Shown one piece after another: positions 35,997 to 43,142 of a stretch of 64,000 bases of DNA. The notes under the pieces were generated by a model. It saw only the letters and a program-made list of their open reading frames with translations. It had not been told where the DNA came from and searched no databases. Location of the stretch: contig DAOTTY010000289.1 of NCBI GenBank assembly GCA_034437575.1, forward strand, positions 1 to 64,000, written 5' to 3'. The DNA comes from DAOTTY01 sp034437575. GTDB taxonomy: Bacteria; Chloroflexota; Anaerolineae; Aggregatilineales; Phototrophicaceae. The translations under genes were made by a program, and so were the position numbers. Numbering within the stretch: position 1 is the stretch's first letter; every line of letters begins with the position of its first letter.

Positions 35997-37535
35997 ATGA
36001 CTGCCGATATGCAAGGGCTGGGCAACTCCGACGACAACCGTGAAGAGCCAGCTACCGACTTACCCCAGGAGAGCGCCGACATGAACCCTGAAACGCCGAA
36101 CGACCCCACACTGGAGCAAGACCAGCCCGTTGCCAATGGGACACATGCCCAGGAGGGAACAGAAGACCCATCCCCATCCCTGCCTTCCGCTGATAGTGAA
36201 GCCGAAGCGCAAGCACAGCCATCGCAGGACGCCCCCCCAGCCCCCGTAGTTGAGGAACAAGCTGCTGCGGCCAATCAGGAAGACGATGATGAGGAATACA
36301 TCAGCGCTGCCGATGACGACGACAGCGACGATGACGACGACGACGACGATGACGATGACGATGACAACGAATCAGAGGGCGACGGTGAAAGCCAGGATGG
36401 TCAGGCCAAAGCGGCCCCGTCCAAACGCCGCCGCTCCGGTTATGAGCGCGGCGAGATCATCTCTGTAAGTATTCTCGAAGTGACAGAAACCCTGGTTACC
36501 GTGCAGCTAGATGAGCGCGGCGAGGGCTTTACTGGCATCATCCCCGCCCGCGAACTCGACCGGATGAGCGCGGATATGATAGAAATGCTGGTGCCGGGCG
36601 AAGTCATTGACCTGTTCGTGGTCAACAACGGTGACAGTAACGGTAACGTCAAGCTGTCGTTAAACCGGGCGCTTGAGGAGTTAGACTGGACCCGCGCCGA
36701 AGAGTTCCGCCAGTCGCGTGAGATTTACGATGGCTTCATCGGTGGTTACAACAAGGGCGGTCTTATCGTCCGGTTTGGCCGTCTGCGTGGGTTCATCCCA
36801 CAAAGCCAGATTAGCGACGAGCGCCGCGCCCGTGTGGAAGGTGACACCCCCGAAGCACGCTGGGGTGCGATGATCCGCGAGCCGATTACTGTTAAGGTGA
36901 TCGAGGTGGATCGAGGCCGCAATCGGCTGATTCTGTCTGAGCGGGCTGCCATGCGAGAAACCCGTGAAGCGCGTAAAGCCCGCCTAATTGAAGAGCTGGC
37001 GGTGAATGAAGTTCGCACCGGGCGCGTCGTTAGCCTGGAAGACTTCGGCGCGTTTGTGGACGTTGGCGGGGCCGAGGGGCTGGTTCACGTTACCGAACTG
37101 AGTTGGGGCCACGTTACGCACCCTCGTCAGGTGTTAGAAGTGGGCCAGGAAATCACGGTTGAGGTGATTAGCATTGACCCGAAGCGCAAGCGCATCGGGT
37201 TGAGCCTGAAGCGCCAACTGGCCGACCCCTGGGATGTGGTTGCATCCGATTATCAGCAGGGCCAGCTTGTTCGGGCGCAAATTACCAAGCTGACGAAGTT
37301 CGGCGCTTTCGCCCAATTGGTAAAACAGCCAGAAGTTGAGGGGCTGGTTCACATCTCAGAGCTATCTGAGAACCGGGTGGCGCATCCGCGTGAGGTCGTC
37401 GATGTGGGTGAAGAACTCACGCTGCGGATTGTCAAGATTGACGTGGCCGACCGCCGCCTGGGTTTAAGCCTGAAGGCCGTGAATTCAACAGAGTATCTGG
37501 ATAGCGACATGGACTTCCTATTTGATGACGAATAG
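35997..37535 (+). CDS. rpsA: S1 RNA-binding domain protein (ribosomal S1-like), acidic N terminus
   Basis: A 512-residue protein. Residues 1-145 are highly acidic and low-complexity, including an almost pure Asp tract (about 106-124). Four S1 (OB-fold) domains follow: about 150-225 (GEIISVSILEVTETLVTVQL), 240-320 (DGFIGGYNKGGLIVRFGRLR), 337-405 (RTGRVVSLEDFGAFVDVGGA, EGLVHVTELS) and 420-495 (FGAFAQL, EGLVHISELSENRV). Such proteins bind mRNA and, as ribosomal protein S1, help load it on the 30S subunit. Four domains is the count seen outside the Proteobacteria. No Shine-Dalgarno is found at the ATG, as is known for E. coli rpsA. It stands between two clpC genes. The symbol is by homology; a separate RNA-binding role is possible. 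Confidence 0.8.
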   Translation: MTADMQGLGNSDDNREEPATDLPQESADMNPETPNDPTLEQDQPVANGTHAQEGTEDPSPSLPSADSEAEAQAQPSQDAPPAPVVEEQAAAANQEDDDEEYISAADDDDSDDDDDDDDDDDDDNESEGDGESQDGQAKAAPSKRRRSGYERGEIISVSILEVTETLVTVQLDERGEGFTGIIPARELDRMSADMIEMLVPGEVIDLFVVNNGDSNGNVKLSLNRALEELDWTRAEEFRQSREIYDGFIGGYNKGGLIVRFGRLRGFIPQSQISDERRARVEGDTPEARWGAMIREPITVKVIEVDRGRNRLILSERAAMRETREARKARLIEELAVNEVRTGRVVSLEDFGAFVDVGGAEGLVHVTELSWGHVTHPRQVLEVGQEITVEVISIDPKRKRIGLSLKRQLADPWDVVASDYQQGQLVRAQITKLTKFGAFAQLVKQPEVEGLVHISELSENRVAHPREVVDVGEELTLRIVKIDVADRRLGLSLKAVNSTEYLDSDMDFLFDDE

Positions 37536-37567
37536 GCAGTTGCAGGCTCGCCTTTCACGATTGTTGT

Positions 37568-37591
37568 ACGGGTGCCAGAAGCGGTACCCGT
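37568..37591 (+). other. Hairpin after the S1-domain gene
   Basis: ACGGGTGCC (37568-37576) pairs with GGTACCCGT (37583-37591), 9 positions with one G-T wobble, loop AGAAGC. No T-run; possible weak terminator. Confidence 0.4.
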
Positions 37592-37656
37592 GCTGCAAAC
37601 GCCCCTCGCAGTTTAACAGTCCGTGTTCTAAACTCTAACAAAGTGTTATATCCGAT

Positions 37657-37695
37657 TGCATGACTGCGTGGCTGATACTGTTATAATGGACAGTA
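37657..37695 (+). promoter_or_regulatory. Promoter of clpC 2 with palindrome over the -10
   Basis: TATAAT (37682-37687) with a weak TTGCAT (37657-37662, spacer 19). The -10 is exactly framed by a 6-bp inverted repeat, TACTGT (37676-37681) and ACAGTA (37690-37695), a good place for a repressor. It does not match the CIRCE or CtsR operators known from other clp and heat-shock genes. Confidence 0.45.
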
Positions 37696-37797
37696 CGGTA
37701 GCGCCACGTGGCCGAAATATAATCTCTCGTGTTCGCTCCCACAATAATTTTGCTCACGAATCGTTGACCACCCTACAAGAAGTGCCGGAGGTATACC

Positions 37798-40302
37798 GTG
37801 CCGAACAAAATGGAACGCTTTACACAGCGGGCGCGGCGGGTTTTGAGCCTGGCGCAAGAGGAAGCCGAACGCTTGCAGCATAATCACATCGGAACGGAGC
37901 ATCTCCTGTTGGGGTTGATGCGCGAAGATGGTGGTGTTGCCGGGCGAGTCTTGCGCGAGTTGGGCTTGGAGCAACGTCGCGTTGAAGAGCTTGTGGAACG
38001 CATGACACGTGCGACCACACGCCCCGCTAACTCGCAGCTTGATCTTTCCCCTGGGACGAAGCGCGTCCTGGAGTTAGCCGTTGACGAAGCCCGTCGCATG
38101 GGCCATCACTACATCGGAACGGAGCACCTGCTGCTGGGCCTTGTGCGCCAGTCAGAAGGTGTTGCAATTGATGTGCTGCGCCGCCTGGGTGTTAGCCCGG
38201 AGGAAGTGCGCCGCCAGACGCGCCGCGTGCTGCAAGAAAGCCCGGTACAGCCCAGCCAATCTGATGAGCAGCCCACCAGTTCCAAAAAGCCGTCCAAGAA
38301 GGACGCCAAGACGCCGCTGGTTGACCAACTCGCAACCGACCTGACCGAACTGGCCCGCGAGGGCAAGCTCGACCCGGTCATCGGGCGTGAAACGGAAATC
38401 GAGCGCGTGATTCAGGTGCTTAGCCGCCGCCGTAAGAACAACCCGGCCCTCATCGGTGAACCGGGTGTGGGTAAGACGGCTATCGTAGAAGGGCTGGCCC
38501 AGCGCGTTGTTGACGGCGATGTGCCCAAGCCGCTGATTTCCAAGCGCGTGCTACAGCTTGATGTGGGTTCGCTGGTGGCCGGTACCATGTATCGCGGCCA
38601 GTTTGAAGAGCGCCTGAAGCGCGTCATCGAAGAACTGAAGCAGTCCGACAGCATTCTCTTTATCGACGAGGTTCACATGCTGGTGGGTGCCGGCTCCGCT
38701 GGCAGCAGTGTAGACGCGGCCAACATCCTCAAACCTGCGCTGGCGCGTGGCGAGTTGCAGTGCGTGGGTGCCACGACCCTGGACGAGTATCGCAAGCACA
38801 TCGAAAGCGACCAGGCGCTTGAGCGCCGCTTCCAGCAGATTGTGGTGAACGAGCCATCCATAGAAGAAACGGTTGAAATTCTTCAGGGCATCCGCCCGCC
38901 CTATCAGGATCACCACAACGTCGAAATCACCGACGAAGCCATTGAAACCGCGTCGAACCTGTCCGCCCGCTATGTGCCAGATCGCTTCCTGCCAGATAAG
39001 GCCATCGACCTGATTGACGAGGCGGCTGCCCGCCTGCGGATGTACAAGAGTCCAGAGGCATCACAGGTGCGCCGGGCTGAGCAGGAACTGCGCGATATTG
39101 AGTATGACATCGACATCATGATGGAACAGGACGTTCCAGAGGATGACGAGGAATACGCCAACCTGACGCGCCGCCGTGAAGACCTCACCGAGTCGCTAGA
39201 CGTGTTGAAGGCTAGCTGGAACCCGGAGACGAACCAACCGCGCCTGCTGGCTGAAGACATCGCTGAAGTGGTGTCTATGTGGACGGGTATCCCGGTCACC
39301 CGGATGACCAGTGAAGAAACCGAGCGCCTGATGCACATGGAAGAAAGCCTGCACAACCGCATCGTCGGTCAGCATGAGGCCATTATCAGCATCAGCAAGG
39401 CTGTTCGCCGCGCCCGCGCTGGCCTGAAGGACCCGCGCCGTCCGATTGGGTCGTTTATGTTCCTGGGGCCGACGGGCGTCGGCAAGACGGAACTGACGAA
39501 GGCCCTGGCAGAGTTCCTGTTTGGCAGCGAAGACGCGCTCATCCAACTGGACATGAGTGAGTTCATGGAGCGCCACTCGATGGCCCGCCTCGTGGGTGCG
39601 CCCCCAGGGTACGTGGGCTATGAAGATGCGGGCCAGTTGACAGAAGCCATCCGCAAGCGCCCGTACAGCATCGTCGTCTTTGACGAAATCGAAAAGGCCC
39701 ACCCGGAAACGTTCAACATGCTGCTGCAAATCATGGAAGAGGGCCAGTTGACGGACGCCCGCGGTCGGCGCGTGGACTTCCGCAACTCCATCATTGTGAT
39801 GACCAGCAACGTCGGGGCCGACACGATTAAGAAGGGCACCAACCTGGGCTTCCAACTGCCCCGCGATGCGGCCCAAGAGGGGCAAGAGTCCTACGATGAC
39901 ATCAAGAAGAACGTGCAGGATCAACTGCGCCGCACCTTCCGGCCAGAGTTCCTCAACCGTGTGGATGCAACAGTGGTCTTCCGTCCATTGACCCGCGACG
40001 AAATCGGCTCCATTGTGGACCTGGAACTGTCCAAGGTGAGCGAACGTCTGATTGAGCAGGCCATCACGATTGAAATTGATGATACAGGCCGCGCCTGGTT
40101 GGGTGAGCGTGGTTACGATCCTGAGTTTGGGGCACGCCCACTGCGCCGCCTGATTCAGAACGAAATTGAAGACGCATTGTCTGACGGTATTCTGTCAGGT
40201 CGGTTCCCATTTGCCAGCATTGTTCGCATCACGGTTGGTGAAGGCGGCGAACTGGAAATGGAAGCTGTCGAAGATGAGATGCAGGCCCCCACAACGAGCT
40301 AA
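37798..40302 (+). CDS. clpC: ATP-dependent Clp protease ATP-binding subunit ClpC 2
   Basis: An 834-residue ClpC. Start GTG 37798 with GGAGG (37787-37791) six bases before. N-terminal repeats (HNHIGTEHLLLGLMREDGG and HYIGTEHLLLGLVRQSEG) are closer to the canonical ClpC pattern than those of ClpC 1. D1 has GEPGVGKT (Lys 226), the middle segment is an acidic helical region (about 425-470), and D2 has GPTGVGKT (Lys 563) and GAPPGYVGYEDAGQLTEA. NLGF (in KGTNLGFQLP) is the ClpP-docking loop. Terminated by a strong hairpin. Likely the housekeeping ClpC of the organism. Confidence 0.94.
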   Translation: MPNKMERFTQRARRVLSLAQEEAERLQHNHIGTEHLLLGLMREDGGVAGRVLRELGLEQRRVEELVERMTRATTRPANSQLDLSPGTKRVLELAVDEARRMGHHYIGTEHLLLGLVRQSEGVAIDVLRRLGVSPEEVRRQTRRVLQESPVQPSQSDEQPTSSKKPSKKDAKTPLVDQLATDLTELAREGKLDPVIGRETEIERVIQVLSRRRKNNPALIGEPGVGKTAIVEGLAQRVVDGDVPKPLISKRVLQLDVGSLVAGTMYRGQFEERLKRVIEELKQSDSILFIDEVHMLVGAGSAGSSVDAANILKPALARGELQCVGATTLDEYRKHIESDQALERRFQQIVVNEPSIEETVEILQGIRPPYQDHHNVEITDEAIETASNLSARYVPDRFLPDKAIDLIDEAAARLRMYKSPEASQVRRAEQELRDIEYDIDIMMEQDVPEDDEEYANLTRRREDLTESLDVLKASWNPETNQPRLLAEDIAEVVSMWTGIPVTRMTSEETERLMHMEESLHNRIVGQHEAIISISKAVRRARAGLKDPRRPIGSFMFLGPTGVGKTELTKALAEFLFGSEDALIQLDMSEFMERHSMARLVGAPPGYVGYEDAGQLTEAIRKRPYSIVVFDEIEKAHPETFNMLLQIMEEGQLTDARGRRVDFRNSIIVMTSNVGADTIKKGTNLGFQLPRDAAQEGQESYDDIKKNVQDQLRRTFRPEFLNRVDATVVFRPLTRDEIGSIVDLELSKVSERLIEQAITIEIDDTGRAWLGERGYDPEFGARPLRRLIQNEIEDALSDGILSGRFPFASIVRITVGEGGELEMEAVEDEMQAPTTS

Positions 40303-40332
40303 CCTGCAACCCTGCTACACAACTAGCAACAC

Positions 40333-40369
40333 AACAGCCATCCCATGTAGGATGGCTGTTTTGCTTTTT
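40333..40369 (+). terminator. Rho-independent terminator of clpC 2
   Basis: AACAGCCATCC (40333-40343) pairs with GGATGGCTGTT (40350-40360), 11 bp, loop CATGTA, followed by TTGCTTTTT. It is 30 bases after the stop. Confidence 0.92.
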
Positions 40370-40376
40370 GGGGTGC

Positions 40377-41072
40377 TTACGATGCGCTGTCCGGGTAGCG
40401 GCCACCCACCAGTCGGCCTTGCAACTCTTGTAGCCCTTCCAGGTCGCCCCTGGCGGCGTAACTGGCCTGCTCTGCCCAGGATTCAGCGGCAGGGGCAAAA
40501 CGCTGACCTTCGGCATCGAGCGCGGCACGAATATCATCCACAGAGGCGTCTGCCAGTTTGACAAAAGACGTGTAGCCCTGGGCAATCAGCGCTTGCGACA
40601 TCTTCGGGCCAATGCCTTCCAGCAGGGTCAGGTCATCGGGCCGCTCATCGGGGGCGTCCGCAGCGGGGGCGGGGTCTGCTGGGGCGTCCGCAGCGGGGGC
40701 GGGGTCTGCTGGGATGGGTTCCGCTTCCTCGACCCATTCGGCTTTCGCTGGCGGGGCCAGGGCGCTTTGGGCAGCGGTGGGGGTGCTGGCTTCTGTACCC
40801 GAAACGGTGAGGCCCGTATTACGTAGATTGGACGGGATAATGTCAGTCGCTGAAAGCGTTTGCACGATGTTGCTGCGGGCAATAAAAACGAGCAACGCAC
40901 CGATACCGATGAGAATAAGAATCACCCACCAATTTGAGCTAAACTCCAGGCCCCCACCGATGGCCCCGGCAATCATGAAGATAGCCGCCATGAAAGCCAG
41001 AATAGCGAAAAAGATTGGGGTTTGATTGGGTTGGTTGTCCACCATGAACTCCTGATTGGCTGTTTGTGTCAT
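40377..41072 (-). CDS. Membrane protein with C-terminal helix-hairpin-helix domain
   Basis: A 231-residue protein with two N-terminal membrane segments (IFFAILAFMAAIFMIAGAIGG and WWVILILIGIGALLVFI), a disordered Ala/Pro/Asp linker (about 95-145), and a helix-hairpin-helix module, DDLTLLEGIGPKMSQALIAQG, of the type in Rad51-like and DUF4332 proteins that binds DNA or proteins without sequence preference. The linker contains an exact 30-bp duplication. The start at 41072 is uncertain: an ATG at 41045 has AGGAG close upstream. It is convergent with clpC 2. Confidence 0.7.
   Translation of the reverse strand: MTQTANQEFMVDNQPNQTPIFFAILAFMAAIFMIAGAIGGGLEFSSNWWVILILIGIGALLVFIARSNIVQTLSATDIIPSNLRNTGLTVSGTEASTPTAAQSALAPPAKAEWVEEAEPIPADPAPAADAPADPAPAADAPDERPDDLTLLEGIGPKMSQALIAQGYTSFVKLADASVDDIRAALDAEGQRFAPAAESWAEQASYAARGDLEGLQELQGRLVGGRYPDSAS
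40651..40710. repeat. Perfect 30-bp tandem duplication in the HhH gene
   Basis: Bases 40651-40680 and 40681-40710 are identical. They encode two copies of a ten-residue unit, ADPAPAADAP, in the linker, so the reading frame is kept. No third copy is present. Identity without silent changes indicates a recent event. Confidence 0.95.
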
Positions 41073-41144
41073 CGCAATTGAACGCTAAGATGTTAGTTAA
41101 AATTCAAAGTAAAGTCAAAAAGCAATTTTCACCGTGTGGGCATG

Positions 41145-41153
41145 TGCTAAAAT
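41145..41153 (+). promoter_or_regulatory. Extended -10 promoter before the YtkA-like gene
   Basis: TGC followed by TAAAAT (41148-41153), the extended -10 form also seen before nusA; the -35 region is poor. It is about 45 bases before the ATG at 41197. Confidence 0.4.
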
Positions 41154-41196
41154 AGTATTGTACAGGATTTCACAAAATATTGAGGCGTAACACGCT

Positions 41197-41637
41197 ATGA
41201 CGCGCATTCTACTTTTAGGGATTACATTGGTTGCGCTGGCGGGCTGCCGCCAACAGCCACAGGTGATTGTGCCCGATGAGGCCACCGTTACGATTGACTT
41301 ATCTGTTGCCCCGAACCCGCCCGCTGTTGGCGATGCAACGCTGGTGATTTCCGTTGAGGATGAAAATGGCGACCCGATCAACAATGCAAACATCGCCATA
41401 CGCGGCGATATGAACCACGCCGGGATGCAGCCCGTGCTGCGGGATGTAACCAACGGGCGTGAGGGCGACTACACCGTACCGTTTGAGTGGACGATGGGCG
41501 GCGATTGGTACGTGGTCGTCACGGCCACCCTGCCAGACGGGAAGGTGGTCGAAAAGCAGTTTGACTATGTTGTCGCCTCTGACGGTACGATGCAAATGGA
41601 CGACATGGCGACAGAAGCCGTCAGCGACGAGTCGTGA
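41197..41637 (+). CDS. YtkA-like domain lipoprotein
   Basis: A 146-residue secreted lipoprotein: signal MTRILLLGITLVALAGC with lipobox ALAGC (Cys 17). The mature part is a single beta-sandwich like the YtkA domain: ATVTIDLSVAPNPPAVGDATL, DPINNANIAIRGDMNHAGMQP and DWYVVVTATLPDGKVVEKQF. DMNHAGM is the family's typical Met/His segment, which may bind copper. It overlaps by 4 bases the start of a membrane ferredoxin gene, so it may take part in a membrane electron-transfer or metal-handling complex. Confidence 0.8.
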   Translation: MTRILLLGITLVALAGCRQQPQVIVPDEATVTIDLSVAPNPPAVGDATLVISVEDENGDPINNANIAIRGDMNHAGMQPVLRDVTNGREGDYTVPFEWTMGGDWYVVVTATLPDGKVVEKQFDYVVASDGTMQMDDMATEAVSDES

Positions 41638-43142
41638 CCACGCGGCAGCGGCTCTATCGCCCGCGCACAGCGTTTGATGTGCTGCAAACCCCGTTATTAG
41701 GTGGGCTGCTGCGCTGGCGCTGGGGGCGGCTCACATTTCAAATTATCTTCGGCGTGATGGCTGCCTTGCTTGTCATTGACGGGTTTGTGGGGCCGCAGCG
41801 TGCCCCGGAAAACCTGGCGACGGTGGGGGCGTGGGTGCATTACCGGGGTTTGGTGGTGCTGGCCCTGCTGCTGGCGGGCAATCTGTTTTGTATGGGCTGC
41901 CCATTCACGCTGCCGCGCACACTGGCCAAGCGCCTATCCATCAGGGGGCGGCGCTTCCCGCGTGTGCTGCGGAACAAGTGGCTGGCGCTGGCGGGCCTGT
42001 TCGGGATTTTTTACCTGTACGAATGGCTTGATCTGTGGGCCAGCCCGCTTCTCACAGCATGGGTAATCGTTGCGTATTTTGTGGCGTCATTTGTGCTGGA
42101 AGTGCTGTTCAAAGAGTCCGCATTTTGCAAGTACGTGTGCCCACTGGGGACGTTTAACTTTGTGTATTCAACTGCATCGCCCACGCAAATCAGCGTACAT
42201 GACCCGCAAGTGTGCCAGACGTGCGTGGGCAAAGAGTGCATCAACGGCAGCTATGCCCCGCAGCCCGTCGTATTAATCGACCAGATTGGCACAGGCGGCA
42301 AACCAACGCAGACGCACGAACACAACCCCCAGGGTACTCCCGGCTGTGGCACAGAACTATTCGCCCCGCAAATGCGCTCTAACATGGACTGTACGCTGTG
42401 CCTGGACTGTGTGCGGGCGTGCCCACATGAGAACGTCGGGCTGTTCACACGCAGCCCGCTCAAGGAACTCACCGACCCGGCAGCGCGACGCCAGCGCTGG
42501 GATGTGATTGTGCTGATAACCGCGCTGGCGTTCATGGGCATCGTCAACGCCTTTGGCATGGTGCCACCTGTGTTCGCGCTCATCGAAGCAATGGCGGGCT
42601 GGTTCGGCTTCCTGCGGGAATGGGGCCTATCAGCAAAGGCCGTTGAAGGTGTGGTGCTGCTGGTACTGTTTGGCACGGGGAACCTGCTGCTGCCCGTGAT
42701 ACTCGTGCTGCTGGCCGCTGCGTTTACAAAGGCGTTCGTCCGCACAGATGACGGCTTACGCCACATTGCCGGGACGTTCGCGCCCGCGTTTGTGCCCATC
42801 GGCTTTGGGATGTGGCTGGCGCATTACCTGTTTCACTTTCTCATCGGCATCTGGACGATTATTCCGGTAGGGCAGGCGTTTTTCGGCTTTGAACCGAACC
42901 TGGGTTTGACTGGCGTCGCGCCGGGTTCACCGCTGCTGGCATTCGTGGAGATTGGGTTTATTCTGATAGGCTTTACGGGCAGCCTGTATGTGGCCCAGCG
43001 GGCGGCTATCACACGCTACCGGCGGCAGGGATTTGTGGCGCTGCTGCCCTGGGCGCTGCTGTTCCTGTTGATGATGCTGGCAGCGTTGTGGGTGATGGGC
43101 TTACCAATGGAAATGCGCGGCACAGAAGCGATGTTCAGTTAG
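41634..43142 (+). CDS. NapH/NosR-type membrane protein with 4Fe-4S sites
   Basis: A 502-residue polytopic protein with about ten membrane segments. GTG 41634 overlaps the stop of the lipoprotein gene (GTGA). Cys motifs are GNLFCMGCPFTLPR near residue 87, AFCKYVCPLGTFN near 165, CQTCVGKECINGS near 193 and CTLCLDCVRACPHENVG near 255; the last is a classical CxxCxxCxxxCP ferredoxin ligand set. CxxxCP with a following small motif is the hallmark of the NapH, NosR and CcoG group of membrane electron carriers. The C-terminal part (residues 285-502) is a second membrane bundle. With the YtkA-like lipoprotein it suggests electron transfer across the membrane; the substrate is unknown. Confidence 0.8.
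   Translation: MTTRQRLYRPRTAFDVLQTPLLGGLLRWRWGRLTFQIIFGVMAALLVIDGFVGPQRAPENLATVGAWVHYRGLVVLALLLAGNLFCMGCPFTLPRTLAKRLSIRGRRFPRVLRNKWLALAGLFGIFYLYEWLDLWASPLLTAWVIVAYFVASFVLEVLFKESAFCKYVCPLGTFNFVYSTASPTQISVHDPQVCQTCVGKECINGSYAPQPVVLIDQIGTGGKPTQTHEHNPQGTPGCGTELFAPQMRSNMDCTLCLDCVRACPHENVGLFTRSPLKELTDPAARRQRWDVIVLITALAFMGIVNAFGMVPPVFALIEAMAGWFGFLREWGLSAKAVEGVVLLVLFGTGNLLLPVILVLLAAAFTKAFVRTDDGLRHIAGTFAPAFVPIGFGMWLAHYLFHFLIGIWTIIPVGQAFFGFEPNLGLTGVAPGSPLLAFVEIGFILIGFTGSLYVAQRAAITRYRRQGFVALLPWALLFLLMMLAALWVMGLPMEMRGTEAMFS

Noticed and set aside
37540..37797. CIRCE or CtsR operator before clpC 2
   Set aside because: Neither the CIRCE inverted repeat nor the CtsR direct repeat can be found; only an unrelated palindrome over the -10 is present.
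40651..40710. CRISPR-like repeat
   Set aside because: Only two directly adjacent copies without spacers, inside a coding frame; it is a tandem duplication.
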